From Niastella vici (lineage in GTDB: Bacteria; Bacteroidota; Bacteroidia; Chitinophagales; Chitinophagaceae), in NCBI RefSeq assembly GCF_002077945.1, contig NZ_LVYD01000042.1, positions 186,001-250,000 of the forward strand: 64,000 nucleotides of DNA, given 5' to 3'. How positions within the stretch are numbered: position 1 is the stretch's first letter; each line of letters starts with the position of its first letter. The notes under the pieces were generated by a model. That model was given only the letters and a program-made list of their open reading frames with translations, was not told where the DNA came from and ran no database searches. A program made the translations under genes and the position numbers. Below, piece by piece: positions 54,489-62,855 of this stretch.

Positions 54489-54848
54489 CCAGCAAAAATC
54501 CATTTAATATATACTAGCGAATATCATAAACCGTTATATATTACAATAAAATTAAAGTACAAATCGTACTTTACTGAAGGATTCCTACCGATGCTTTGGC
54601 TGCAACAGCTATGCTAAGTGATTCTATGTAGCGCCCAATACGGGTTGGGTCGTATATTAAGAACTTTCGCATTTTTTTTATTGTCCTTTCTTAATGTTTT
54701 GGTGTTTATAACGTGTGTTGCTTTTAATAGCAGCAGTAAAAGCTGGTTAACGATTACTGCGCCTCAAATTTCTTGAAGTTAACACAAAGGCTCTGGTTAG
54801 GCACTAAGAGCTCCCGGATAAAAAAACCGGGAGCTTAAATTTTTCATT
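54489..54848 (+). other. 360-bp non-coding stretch with several hairpins
   Basis: No plausible gene. Visible structures: TAAAGTAC/GTACTTTA (54553-54573, 5-base loop), CCCAA/TTGGG near 54634, TTAAGAA/TTCTTAA (54657-54663 and 54688-54694), a motif TTAACGATTACTGC (54747-54760) close to the AACGATTGCCTGC word of the nitrogen promoters, and the terminator-like hairpin at 54809-54835. It may encode a small RNA or a structured leader of the acyltransferase gene. Confidence 0.4.
54809..54845 (+). terminator. Terminator-like hairpin just before the GNAT start codon
   Basis: AGCTCCCGG (54809-54817) and CCGGGAGCT (54827-54835) form a perfect 9-bp GC-rich stem with a 9-base loop, followed by TTAAATTTTT. 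Only four bases later the GNAT ATG begins, so it would act either as the end of an upstream RNA or as an attenuator. Confidence 0.6.
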
Positions 54849-55460
54849 ATGGAAATTTTATGCTCTATACCAGGATTAACAGGCCTGAAGGATGGGTTGA
54901 TTGCTTCTACCGGCCTGAACATGAAAAAGGAAGTAGTTTTTGCAAAACACTTTCAACATCCTACGTGTACCTTATCCTTAAGCCCCTTTAGCGTTTCGCG
55001 CGACATGCATGCGATATTCAGCTGGGCATGGAAACCAGGCAGGGCGGCTAAAACGTTGGCAGCAAGTTATCAGTATGCCGGCAATTCCGATTTTGCCCGC
55101 TCATTTATGGTAATGCTGAGTAACCGGTTCGCTATTTGCCAGGTTGATATCTGCGCAGCAGATAAAGACGAACTCTATGATGCTTATCCAACTTCCTCAG
55201 GCGATTACATCATCCGTCTTTTGATGAATACCAATAAGAAGACCGTTCGCCCGCTTCACCTCAAAGCCTTACAAACCTGTGTGGAATATTTCTTTTTATT
55301 CCCCGAGATACGACAGATCATTGCAGAACCCGAAACCGATAACAAAGCCTACAATGAAATATTGTTAAAGGCTGGATTTCAGTTTGAAGAACAGGTCCAT
55401 AACCAATATACACTATGCAACCTGTTTGTATGTACACGGCAAAGCTTTATTTCAGAATAA
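54849..55460 (+). CDS. GNAT acyltransferase, siderophore-biosynthesis (IucB/AlcB) type
   Basis: 203 residues. FSVSRDMHAIFSWAWKPGRA matches the opening of the IucB/RhbD/AlcB acyltransferase group; the acetyl-CoA region follows as GDYIIRLLMNT, with a helix and EIRQIIAEPETDNKAYNEIL then LLKAGFQFEEQ. Family members acylate hydroxylamino groups in hydroxamate siderophores, but no other siderophore gene is nearby, so the substrate is unknown. A terminator-like hairpin sits right before its start, and a structured non-coding array follows it. GNAT fold likely; function uncertain. Confidence 0.65.
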   Translation: MEILCSIPGLTGLKDGLIASTGLNMKKEVVFAKHFQHPTCTLSLSPFSVSRDMHAIFSWAWKPGRAAKTLAASYQYAGNSDFARSFMVMLSNRFAICQVDICAADKDELYDAYPTSSGDYIIRLLMNTNKKTVRPLHLKALQTCVEYFFLFPEIRQIIAEPETDNKAYNEILLKAGFQFEEQVHNQYTLCNLFVCTRQSFISE

Positions 55461-55540
55461 AGCCAGGAAACCGATAGGAGAATTTAGTAAGAGCTACCAC
55501 ACTCCTCTTTTAAGTTTTCTTTCAATTTCTGGTGTCACCA

Positions 55541-55935
55541 TTAACCTTGTCCAACAAAACTGAGTACAAAAAAAGTAAAGGACGAAGTGATCATCACGGT
55601 TCTTTATCCTTTCTTTTAATGTTCTTAGCCATTACTGTTAACCTTGTCCTGAAAGCTAAGAGCAGAAAGTGAATAACAGCGGTATTGAGCGCTTTCCATA
55701 AATCTCTTTCTACTCTTTTATTCCCTGACGCTCTTAGCTTCAATTAACCTTGTCCTTAGCAATCCCAGGCGACAGCGTTGATAAAGCATGGTAAAGAGAA
55801 ATTCCGGATAACGCTCTTTGCTTCTTATCGATGTAACACCTGGTACTAGACTCTCAAAAGCTGCCTTATCCTCTATACCTTGTCCTCCCATGTAAATGCC
55901 ATGGGTTTATGAAGCAGAATTCATATGAATTATTA
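55541..55935 (+). ncRNA. Tandem array of AACCTTGTCC hairpin modules, possible structured RNA
   Basis: The word TTAACCTTGTCC occurs at 55541-55552, 55638-55649 and 55744-55755, with a variant ATACCTTGTCC at 55875-55885, spaced 97, 106 and about 130 bp. Each is followed by an inverted repeat: AAAGGA/TCCTTT around GTGA-TCA-TCAC (55577-55612); AAGCTAAGAGC/GCTCTTAGCTT (55653-55663 and 55730-55740) enclosing GAAAGTG/CGCTTTC; AGCGTT/AACGCT (55774-55779 and 55810-55815); and CCCATG/CATGGG then the palindrome AATTCATATGAATT (55919-55932). There is no reading frame of note. A strong terminator follows at 55941. A repeated, self-folding RNA is the simplest reading; no known family is recognised. Confidence 0.4.
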
Positions 55936-55940
55936 AACCT

Positions 55941-55982
55941 ATAAAGGAGGGGATCGGCCATAGATCTCCTCCTTTATTATTT
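55941..55982 (+). terminator. Strong rho-independent terminator
   Basis: The 15-base arms 55941-55955 (ATAAAGGAGGGGATC) and 55963-55977 (GATCTCCTCCTTTAT) pair throughout, with one G-U, around a 7-base loop, followed by TATTTTATT. It ends the plus-strand transcript that covers the GNAT gene and the hairpin array. Beyond it, 55983-56165 shows nothing further. Confidence 0.85.
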
Positions 55983-56165
55983 TATTGTCACTACAAAGTT
56001 TTCACCCGCCCTTTTCATTTAAATCATTCTCCACTACGCCGTATGTTTTGCTCACGTTGAAACCACCCGTTCGCTAATGTGCTCACTCGCAATGCTGTAG
56101 ATTAATCTCTACACCCCCCTGAAGGGGTGCAGGCACGAATTTTTAGCTCTTACATAAAAAGGAAT

Positions 56166-56630
56166 ATGACGCTGAAAGCATTCTACTGGAAGTATTCTTT
56201 ATGGGCGGCCATACTCAATACGGCAAGCATTGTTGTTTATTTATTGAGCCGCCGTTATGAAAACGCCTGGTGGTTATACATCGGTAACCTTTTATTCTGT
56301 GCAGTGGTATTGATGGGGGTATTCAGAGGTTATCACCGGGTACATGACACCGCCAGTTTACGGTCATCGACCATGATGGGGATCAAGATCACCATCTACG
56401 GTATTTTATTGGCTTCGCTGTTTTGTGGAATAGTATTATTGATCAATTCCATGGTCACCGGTTTAAACGATGCCAGCAACCCGCCGCAAAGCGGCCGGGG
56501 CGATGTACTATTCACCATCCTATCGAACACCATTGGGGTTAATGCGGTATTAGGGGCGCTTGCGGCTGTAATTGGTTCCACCGCAGTGAAGAAGGACCAA
56601 AAAACCGAACAGGGTAAAACAATGTATTAA
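56166..56630 (+). CDS. Small four-helix membrane protein (DUF4199-like)
   Basis: 154 residues from the ATG at 56166; an ATG 13 codons upstream is possible. Four hydrophobic stretches are visible: LWAAILNTASIVVYLL, WWLYIGNLLFCAVVLMGVF, ITIYGILLASLFCGIVLLI and GVNAVLGALAAVIGS. The pattern and the MGIKITIYGI segment suggest the DUF4199 family common in Bacteroidota, function unknown. The tail is charged (KKDQKTEQGK). Downstream lies a broken SDR gene. Confidence 0.7.
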   Translation: MTLKAFYWKYSLWAAILNTASIVVYLLSRRYENAWWLYIGNLLFCAVVLMGVFRGYHRVHDTASLRSSTMMGIKITIYGILLASLFCGIVLLINSMVTGLNDASNPPQSGRGDVLFTILSNTIGVNAVLGALAAVIGSTAVKKDQKTEQGKTMY

Positions 56631-56640
56631 TACAACATGG

Positions 56641-56908
56641 GTGAATGCCGTGGCTCCCAGAGCGGTGTGGACACCCCTTATTATACCCACCTCCTTTCCG
56701 TTTTCACCATCTGAAACTGGGTACCTTTAATGTAAAGGTCGTGGTCGAGAAGGGAGTATTGCCGGGTTCGGTTCCAACACGCCGTTAGGCCGCGCCGGGC
56801 AACCGGTTGAAATTGCAGGCTGTTATGTATTCCTGGCTTCTGATGAAGCTTCCTATATGAACGAACAGGTTCTTCACCCCCAATGGCGGTGAGATCATTA
56901 ACACTTAA
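56641..56908 (+). pseudogene. 3' remnant of a short-chain dehydrogenase gene
   Basis: Pieces of the C-terminal third of a classical SDR (YghA/YhxC group) can be read: VNAVAPRAVWTPLIIPTSFP (from 56641), then after a degraded stretch GFGSNTPLGRAGQPVEIAG and CYVFLASDEASYMNEQVLH. A run of five C at 56877-56881, where four would keep the frame, shifts it; in the next frame NGGEIINT and a stop follow at 56908. The N-terminal Rossmann part and the catalytic Tyr region are gone. A dead gene, left between two small membrane-protein genes. Confidence 0.75.
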
Positions 56909-56918
56909 AACAACAACA

Positions 56919-57134
56919 ATGAAAACACTCGGCATTATATTGATTGTCATAGGCATTGCCATGATAATAGTCAGGGAAATAAACTTTACCACCGAAAAAA
57001 AAGTGGCCGACCTGGGCCCCATTGAACTAAATAAAAAAGAACAGAAAACAGTGGCCTGGCCACTGTACGGCGGCATTGCCGTAGCTGTCATTGGGGTGGT
57101 GGTATTACTGGCATCGCGAAAAACGGCGCCCTAA
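56919..57134 (+). CDS. Small two-helix membrane protein
   Basis: 71 residues from the ATG at 56919. Two hydrophobic helices (LGIILIVIGIAMIIV and LYGGIAVAVIGVVVLLAS) flank a short charged loop with KKEQKTVAWP. Similar two-helix proteins occur near YtxH genes in Bacteroidota; function unknown. It is followed after 104 bp by a YtxH-type gene, so a stress- or envelope-related role is a reasonable guess. Confidence 0.7.
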   Translation: MKTLGIILIVIGIAMIIVREINFTTEKKVADLGPIELNKKEQKTVAWPLYGGIAVAVIGVVVLLASRKTAP

Positions 57135-57238
57135 GGGTATTCCCTCAATGGGGATTTTAATGCTCAGTCCCCCCGGAACAGGATTTGATACAATTAAATT
57201 CACTAAAACATCTATTACTTATTCTAAAATTTATAATC

Positions 57239-57451
57239 ATGACTACAACAACTAAAGTTATCCTGGGCCTGGTAGGCGCAGCTGCAGTTGGCGCTGCGGT
57301 TGGAATGTTATTAGCACCGGAAAAAGGAAGTGATCTTAGAAAGAACATTAAAGATCAGGCTGGAAAATGGAGCGATAAACTAAATGACATGTGGCAAAAT
57401 GGTAAAAAAACTGCCGAAAAAGCCTCTTCACGGATGCAAACCGAAATTTAA
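57239..57451 (+). CDS. YtxH domain protein
   Basis: 70 residues from the ATG at 57239. A single Gly/Ala-rich membrane helix (VILGLVGAAAVGAAVGMLLA) runs straight into APEKGSDLRKNIKDQAGKW and a basic amphipathic tail, the exact layout of YtxH/general-stress proteins. The family is membrane-anchored and often stress-induced, with no known biochemical role. It ends at a bidirectional terminator shared with the converging G8-domain gene. Confidence 0.88.
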   Translation: MTTTTKVILGLVGAAAVGAAVGMLLAPEKGSDLRKNIKDQAGKWSDKLNDMWQNGKKTAEKASSRMQTEI

Positions 57452-57554
57452 AATATTCCGGTTTAAGCTCCGAAACCATATCCGGGCAGGCCTCAGGCCT
57501 GCTCTTTTTTTGCCCATATGCCTGCTAAAACAATAACAATTTGTACGCTAAAAG

Positions 57555-57588
57555 AAAAGGCTTCCCAATACAGCGGGAAGCCTTTTTT
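57555..57588. terminator. Bidirectional terminator
   Basis: AAAAGGCTTCCC (57555-57566) and GGGAAGCCTTTT (57575-57586) form a perfect 12-bp stem with A and T runs on both sides, between convergent genes. Confidence 0.9.
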
Positions 57589-57608
57589 ATTTAAACTCGA
57601 AATACTCA

Positions 57609-60600
57609 TTAATTCTTCAGCAGCTTAAGAGTTACTTTTTGAGATCCCTGTAAACAGAATGCTGTATAATATCCCTTTGGCCAGTTCAACCCTAATGTTA
57701 AAGTTGAATTGTTAGAAACCTCATACATCTTCATAAACCCGCCTGTAGCGTCGTAAATGTAAATGTAAACCGGATCAGTATTGGAACTGGTTACCTTTAG
57801 TTTGAAACAAGTGGTTGTTGGGTTGGGAGAAGGAATTACAGTTAAAATTCCCAGGGTCGGCGCCTTCAGTTCAAGCGCAGTTATAGTTACGGTATCAGTA
57901 GCGGTTGCACCCAGGTCGTCGGTTACAGTGAGCTTGAATACGTAAGTACCGGCCACCAGATTATTGAGCACCGTTGTAGAAGCCAGCGGTGTTAATAAAG
58001 TAAAGGTGGTAGGACCGCTTACTTTCACCCATTTGTACGAAACGATCTTGCCGTCAACATCATAAGAAGCCGATCCGTCGAGGGTTATGCCCGCCGTAGG
58101 AAGCTGCAAGGTGATGTCGTTGCCGGCATTGGCTATTGGAGCCTGGTTACCAGGTGATGCCGTATCATTTACGATAACATTAATATCATCACTGGCGGTT
58201 GCGCCATAATTATCGGTTACTGTTAAACGGAACACATAAGTTCCAACAGCAAGGTTACTAACTGTAGTGATTGCAGAGCCAGAGCTACCGATCAGGAATT
58301 GTGTGGGTCCGCTCACTTTTGACCAGGCGTATTTTGAAATAGTACCATCAGGATCGTAAGAAGAGGAACCATTCAATGTAACGCTACTGGTGGGCAGGGT
58401 GATCACAACATCTGTTCCCGCCATGGCAACCGGTGGTTGATTAGCCGGTGTGTTGACATTATTTACGATCACATTTACATCATCAGTAGCAGTAGCGCCT
58501 TTATCGTCGGTTACTGTCAATCTGAAAACATATGTACCGGCAATCAAACCAGTCAATGCAGTAGTTATCTGGCTTGCACTGGCAATTGTAAACGTTGAAG
58601 GACCGCTTACTTTTGACCAGGCGTACTTCACAATAGTTCCATCAGGATCGCTGGAAGAACCACCATTCAGGGTTGTGCTGTTGGTAGGCAGGGTAATGTT
58701 AATATCAGACCCTGCGTTGGCAACAGGTGCCAGGTTGGCTGCAAGCACTGTTACAGTAACATCATCAGTACCAGTAGCACCTTTATCATCAGTCACTGTT
58801 AACCTGAACACATACACACCAACTGCCAAACCTGTAACGGTTGTATTGGCTACACCAGCGCTGGTGATGCTGAACTGTGAAGGACCAGCAATTTTTGTCC
58901 ACGCCCAGGTGGCAATGGTGCCATCAGCATCTTTAGAGGCTGAACCATCGAGCGTAACAGAGTTTGTAGGCAGCGTAATAGTTATATCAGTACCGGCATT
59001 GGCTACAGGCGCCTGATTGGCTGGTGGCTGGCTTACTGTTGAAGCAAACAGCTGGCTCATGGGAACATACTCCTCAATGGTGCTGGGGCTCGACCAGTAC
59101 ATTTCCAGCACACTGCGATCATCATTGTTAAAATATTCCAGCTTGATATCGTATTTCTGTCCGGCCACCATTGAAATGGGCGAAGAAGAATATGAGTTTG
59201 GATAATCTTCCTGCCAGCCATCGATGACCAGATTACCATTCACCCAAAGGCGATGGCCGCCACCTGCGTTTAACCTAAAGGTATAGGCTTCAGAAAACTG
59301 GGCCATTACCTGACCGGTCCAACGCATTGAATAAACATTTCCGGAAATTTTATGGTGTACACCCAGGCGCATCCAATCCTGGAAACAGATATTACAATCG
59401 ACCCTTTCAAATATTTTGTTCGAAAGCTTGTCATCGTTATAATATTCCCCTTTCAATCCACTTCCGTCGCCCCATACAGTGGAGGCAAACGCGGCTACAT
59501 TTGTTTTACCTGAGTGGGTGAGCAACCAGGGCTGGCCGCTTGCCGGCTGCACCCTGAAATTCTCATTAGGACCCGCATCTGAGCTCAGGTAGCAATCAAC
59601 CGGGCTTGAAGGTGCAACCAACGTACCACCGGCAGTACCAGCTATTGTGCATCCAATAACATCCAGTCTTTTGGCACCGGAGGGCGACTGGTTAATAATA
59701 CCTGCTTTTTTAAAACCGGTAATAGTGCAATTCCTCATGAATACGGGGAATGGTCCGTCTAATGGACCTTCATCCATTATTACTGCATAATCAAGACCGG
59801 CAGCATCTATGATGAGGTTTTCATATTTCGCGCGTTGACTGCTTAAAGAAGCGGCCCTTATCAGAACGGGGGCGTTGTACAACTGTCCTCTGCGATAGCA
59901 GTATGAATTCACATAAGCACCGCCAAAGATCCCTGCTTCGCAATTATATACTACAAAGTCTTCAATTACGTGGTGTTGTTCGTTGTTCTGCCACGACACC
60001 AAACCGCCTGAGCAGTTGTGGGCCATATTATTGTTAAACGTCCAGGGACTTTCAACTGTTCCTTCATCCCACAAATAGGCGCCGCCTATACGAAAATCGC
60101 CGGGATTGCCTACTACCACATTATTGATACAGGTGTTGTCATCACCAACACCCAGCAGGAAGGCGCTAACAGTTAAAGAATTGGTTGACCCTGGTAAGTA
60201 TTTGGTCATGCCTACAAAGTTGCCATCAAATGTAATGCTATGGGCAGGGTCCAGTACATCCCACCAGAAGGCAATTTCGGTAACATTGTATGCTACATTA
60301 CCTTTCATGGTAACACCATTTGAACTATGCGGTACATAAGAATGGCTATCGCAATCGCGAATTACACATCCTTCAACCATTGATCCTATACTGCCATCAT
60401 CGCAGTGGTGAAAGTGTAAACCATATCTTCCCAATACAAATTCGGAGGCAGTGCCGCTCGGGATTCGGGGACCTGCATAGCGGATCTGCACATATTTAAC
60501 AGTTTGGGGAACTGAGGAGCGAATGAAAATATGTATGCGGCCATTGGCTGTTCCCTCAATACGTACGTTACGCGTAAGGTTTACAACTTCGGGCGACCAA

Positions 60601-61376
60601 ACATTATTGATCTGCGGATGTACACGAACAGTTGCGGCGTTCAATGAAATTGACGATCCTGAAATGCTATTGATGGTACGGTCTTCAAATCCGGTAAGAT
60701 AAGCGTCACCAACACTTGTTGACTGGGTAGGTGCAATGGTGATGTTATCACCTGCCTGCCAGCCCGATGGCGTACTGCTTAATGAAACAGAAGTAGTGCC
60801 CGATGCAATGCTGCCGGCAGCGCGGGTAAACGAAGTTTTGGTAGCACCCACTAAATTAAGCGCACCTGATCCCATTACCCACAAGCCAACGTCTGTTGAC
60901 AAAACATCCATGCCACCACCAATAAATTTGGTCATGTCGACATTAATGAATTGTAATAATTGAATAACACTGGCCGAAGAGGGAGTCATTTGTAAAGTTC
61001 CTTCAACCACAACGTTGCCTGAAGATTGCAGTGTAGTGCTTTTGCTACTGTCGAACTGTAAGGTGGCGCCGCTGCTAACACTTACACCAGCATAGCTCGC
61101 TGTTGTAAAATCGTATGTAACTGTATGTCCAGATGAAATGAGCGGAATGTCGGAGGGTCCAGGTAATTTACCTCCCCATGTGGCGGGATCAGACCATTTA
61201 CCTGATTGAATAGTGGAGATTGTACCTACGAGTGCAAAAGTCTGTCTGGGGGCGCACTTAATCACTTCGGCACGGATTTCTTGCTTTTTTGCTCCCAATT
61301 GGGATGCGATACACATACCGGTTGCAGTCAACGACGCATCCCGGAGGAATTTCCTTCGAGTATTAGTGTTCATCAT
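57609..61376 (-). CDS. G8/beta-helix/PA14/PKD secreted protein with Tat-like signal and T9SS-like C-terminus
   Basis: 1,255 residues. The N-terminus TRRKFLRDASLTATG is a twin-arginine motif followed by a weakly hydrophobic stretch. Then come a G8 domain (SGKWSDPATWGGKLPGPSD, about 55-160), a right-handed beta-helix (RNVRIEGTANGRIHIF; RYGLHFHHCDDGSIGSMVEG) as in CEMIP/TMEM2 hyaluronan-binding proteins, a PA14 domain (GLKGEYYNDDKLSNKIFE, about 640-790), four PKD repeats each with NAG-DI-I-LPT...DGS, and an end (PSPNPTTTCFKLKVTSS...) like a T9SS sorting domain. No catalytic site is evident; it may bind or cleave an extracellular polysaccharide. It stands alone between a shared terminator and a 620-bp upstream gap. 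Confidence 0.85.
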   Translation of the reverse strand: MMNTNTRRKFLRDASLTATGMCIASQLGAKKQEIRAEVIKCAPRQTFALVGTISTIQSGKWSDPATWGGKLPGPSDIPLISSGHTVTYDFTTASYAGVSVSSGATLQFDSSKSTTLQSSGNVVVEGTLQMTPSSASVIQLLQFINVDMTKFIGGGMDVLSTDVGLWVMGSGALNLVGATKTSFTRAAGSIASGTTSVSLSSTPSGWQAGDNITIAPTQSTSVGDAYLTGFEDRTINSISGSSISLNAATVRVHPQINNVWSPEVVNLTRNVRIEGTANGRIHIFIRSSVPQTVKYVQIRYAGPRIPSGTASEFVLGRYGLHFHHCDDGSIGSMVEGCVIRDCDSHSYVPHSSNGVTMKGNVAYNVTEIAFWWDVLDPAHSITFDGNFVGMTKYLPGSTNSLTVSAFLLGVGDDNTCINNVVVGNPGDFRIGGAYLWDEGTVESPWTFNNNMAHNCSGGLVSWQNNEQHHVIEDFVVYNCEAGIFGGAYVNSYCYRRGQLYNAPVLIRAASLSSQRAKYENLIIDAAGLDYAVIMDEGPLDGPFPVFMRNCTITGFKKAGIINQSPSGAKRLDVIGCTIAGTAGGTLVAPSSPVDCYLSSDAGPNENFRVQPASGQPWLLTHSGKTNVAAFASTVWGDGSGLKGEYYNDDKLSNKIFERVDCNICFQDWMRLGVHHKISGNVYSMRWTGQVMAQFSEAYTFRLNAGGGHRLWVNGNLVIDGWQEDYPNSYSSSPISMVAGQKYDIKLEYFNNDDRSVLEMYWSSPSTIEEYVPMSQLFASTVSQPPANQAPVANAGTDITITLPTNSVTLDGSASKDADGTIATWAWTKIAGPSQFSITSAGVANTTVTGLAVGVYVFRLTVTDDKGATGTDDVTVTVLAANLAPVANAGSDINITLPTNSTTLNGGSSSDPDGTIVKYAWSKVSGPSTFTIASASQITTALTGLIAGTYVFRLTVTDDKGATATDDVNVIVNNVNTPANQPPVAMAGTDVVITLPTSSVTLNGSSSYDPDGTISKYAWSKVSGPTQFLIGSSGSAITTVSNLAVGTYVFRLTVTDNYGATASDDINVIVNDTASPGNQAPIANAGNDITLQLPTAGITLDGSASYDVDGKIVSYKWVKVSGPTTFTLLTPLASTTVLNNLVAGTYVFKLTVTDDLGATATDTVTITALELKAPTLGILTVIPSPNPTTTCFKLKVTSSNTDPVYIYIYDATGGFMKMYEVSNNSTLTLGLNWPKGYYTAFCLQGSQKVTLKLLKN

Positions 61377-61815
61377 AGGGATATTTTACGTTTTTCTAAA
61401 AGAGTAGTTTCACGGTTTTCTAACAATTATGGTGCCTGAAAACATGTTCGATAAAAGATTCATAAAAAAATAGACTAAAGTCAAACACATTTTACTGAAT
61501 CGAAATATGTAATTCACTTTTCATCCTTTTCAAACTTCTTTCTCTTATAGAACCTGCTTCCGTGTTAGTCTTTACTATAAACAGCACGATCATAAAAAAA
61601 GTGTGAGAAAAAATTCTAGATTTCAAAAAGCAATAATGTTTCGTATATCTACGGAAGAAAGGTACTATTTCGTTATGGAGTTATTACTATTTTGACGTAA
61701 GTATTTGTTCTTAGCCAAATGTGGAAAACAGCTGGCTAGCAGCAGAATAAGAAAAGTGAAAAAAAGGGAATTTGTATGAAAAAAGAATATGTGTTGAGAA
61801 GGGAATAAAACAAAA

Positions 61816-61855
61816 AAGCCAGTTTCATAAGAATTATTCTTAATGAAACTGGCTT
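61816..61855 (-). terminator. Terminator of the deacetylase genes
   Basis: AAGCCAGTTTCAT (61816-61828) and ATGAAACTGGCTT (61843-61855) form a perfect 13-bp stem with further pairing inside (AAGAA/TTCTT). On the minus strand the stem is followed by TTTT. Confidence 0.85.
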
Positions 61856-61886
61856 GTATATATACTATTATAAGAAGAAATGTCTA

Positions 61887-61898
61887 ACAAACGTTTGT
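61887..61898. promoter_or_regulatory. Perfect palindrome ACAAACGTTTGT
   Basis: A 12-bp symmetric site identical in layout to LacI/GalR-family operators (CAAACGTTTG core). It lies past the deacetylase stop and about 510 bp upstream of the G8-protein start. Binding is inferred only. Confidence 0.35.
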
Positions 61899-61996
61899 GG
61901 CGATTAATTGTAAGCGCAACAATTCACTGAACGCCTCACCGGCATCGCCGCAAAAAATATTTTATGGATACTTCGCAACCGTTTGCAGCGGCGGCC

Positions 61997-62818
61997 CTAT
62001 TTCAGCATTGCTTCGAACCGGTTGAATATTTTAATGAAACCCCACAAGGCTACTTTGAATTTCCAGAAGGGAAACAGTCCGCTCACGTGAATACGGCTGA
62101 TAAAGAATTTATTTTTCACCGGTAATTTATCGACCCAGTTACTTACCCTGAATGCGAGCCTTACATCATTTTGTGCAAGCAGCTCAAACATGGCCTGGCG
62201 CTTTTGATCGTCCTTTTGGTTGTAGGCGCCAAAAGTATAAGCATGGCAGGGCTGAACCGGGATGTTCAGTTCCTGCAACCGGGCTCTTGTTTTTTTGAGA
62301 TCTGCTTCAATCTCGGGCAGGCTCAATTTTGAATAGCTTTGATGCGTATAGGTGTGCAGCCCAAACTGAACCATGTCTTTGCTCATTGTAATGGCTTCGG
62401 TTGCCGACATGAATTCACCCATGGGGTTTGGAGAAACATGGTTATTGTCTGGCGACTGAATAAAACCCGCCACCAGGAAAATATTCGCCTTGATATTATA
62501 TTCTTTCAGGAGTGGATACAGGCAGGTATAATTATCGCGGTACCCATCATCGAGCGTGATCATTACCGGTTTGGCTGGCAAGGGCTTTTTTTGCTCCACA
62601 TGCTCCAGCACCTCACTAATAAATAGTGTGGTATAGCCATTTTTGTTCAGGTATTCAAAATGCTGGCGCAACTGTGTGGTACTTACTGTAAGGAAATCGG
62701 CCTCAGCAGCACTGATCTTATGATAATTTAAAACCGGCAAGCCATTAAACGCAGCGCCCATTTTAAAGATCAATACAAGCGCAAGCAACCCGATAATTCC
62801 GATTAACAGATAGATCAT
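61997..62818 (-). CDS. Membrane-anchored polysaccharide deacetylase (CE4/NodB)
   Basis: 273 residues. One N-terminal helix (LLIGIIGLLALVLIFKM) anchors the enzyme; VLNYHKISAAEADFLTVS and LRQHFEYLNKNGYTTLFIS follow. NodB motif 1 is intact (MITLDDGYRDNY, with catalytic and metal Asp), motif 2 is HTYTHQSYSKL with two metal His, and later motifs are AYTFGAYNQKDD. The family removes N- or O-acetyl groups from chitin, peptidoglycan or surface polysaccharide. It is 37 bp downstream of a closely related gene and is followed by a strong terminator. Confidence 0.9.
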   Translation of the reverse strand: MIYLLIGIIGLLALVLIFKMGAAFNGLPVLNYHKISAAEADFLTVSTTQLRQHFEYLNKNGYTTLFISEVLEHVEQKKPLPAKPVMITLDDGYRDNYTCLYPLLKEYNIKANIFLVAGFIQSPDNNHVSPNPMGEFMSATEAITMSKDMVQFGLHTYTHQSYSKLSLPEIEADLKKTRARLQELNIPVQPCHAYTFGAYNQKDDQKRQAMFELLAQNDVRLAFRVSNWVDKLPVKNKFFISRIHVSGLFPFWKFKVALWGFIKIFNRFEAMLK

Positions 62819-62855
62819 CTTTTATTCCTTTAGCTTTTGAGTACGCTGCCCTTCC

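Larger units (their letters stand above)
61377..61996. other. 620-bp AT-rich intergenic region
   Basis: No gene is visible. It holds the upstream region of the G8-protein gene, a terminator for the deacetylase genes (61816-61855) and the perfect palindrome ACAAACGTTTGT (61887-61898), which fits a LacI-family operator. Confidence 0.5.

Noticed and set aside
55541-55935. Possible CRISPR array or small-protein repeat
   Set aside because: The repeated word is only 10-12 bases, spacers of 97-130 bp contain inverted repeats, and no long frame is open on either strand.
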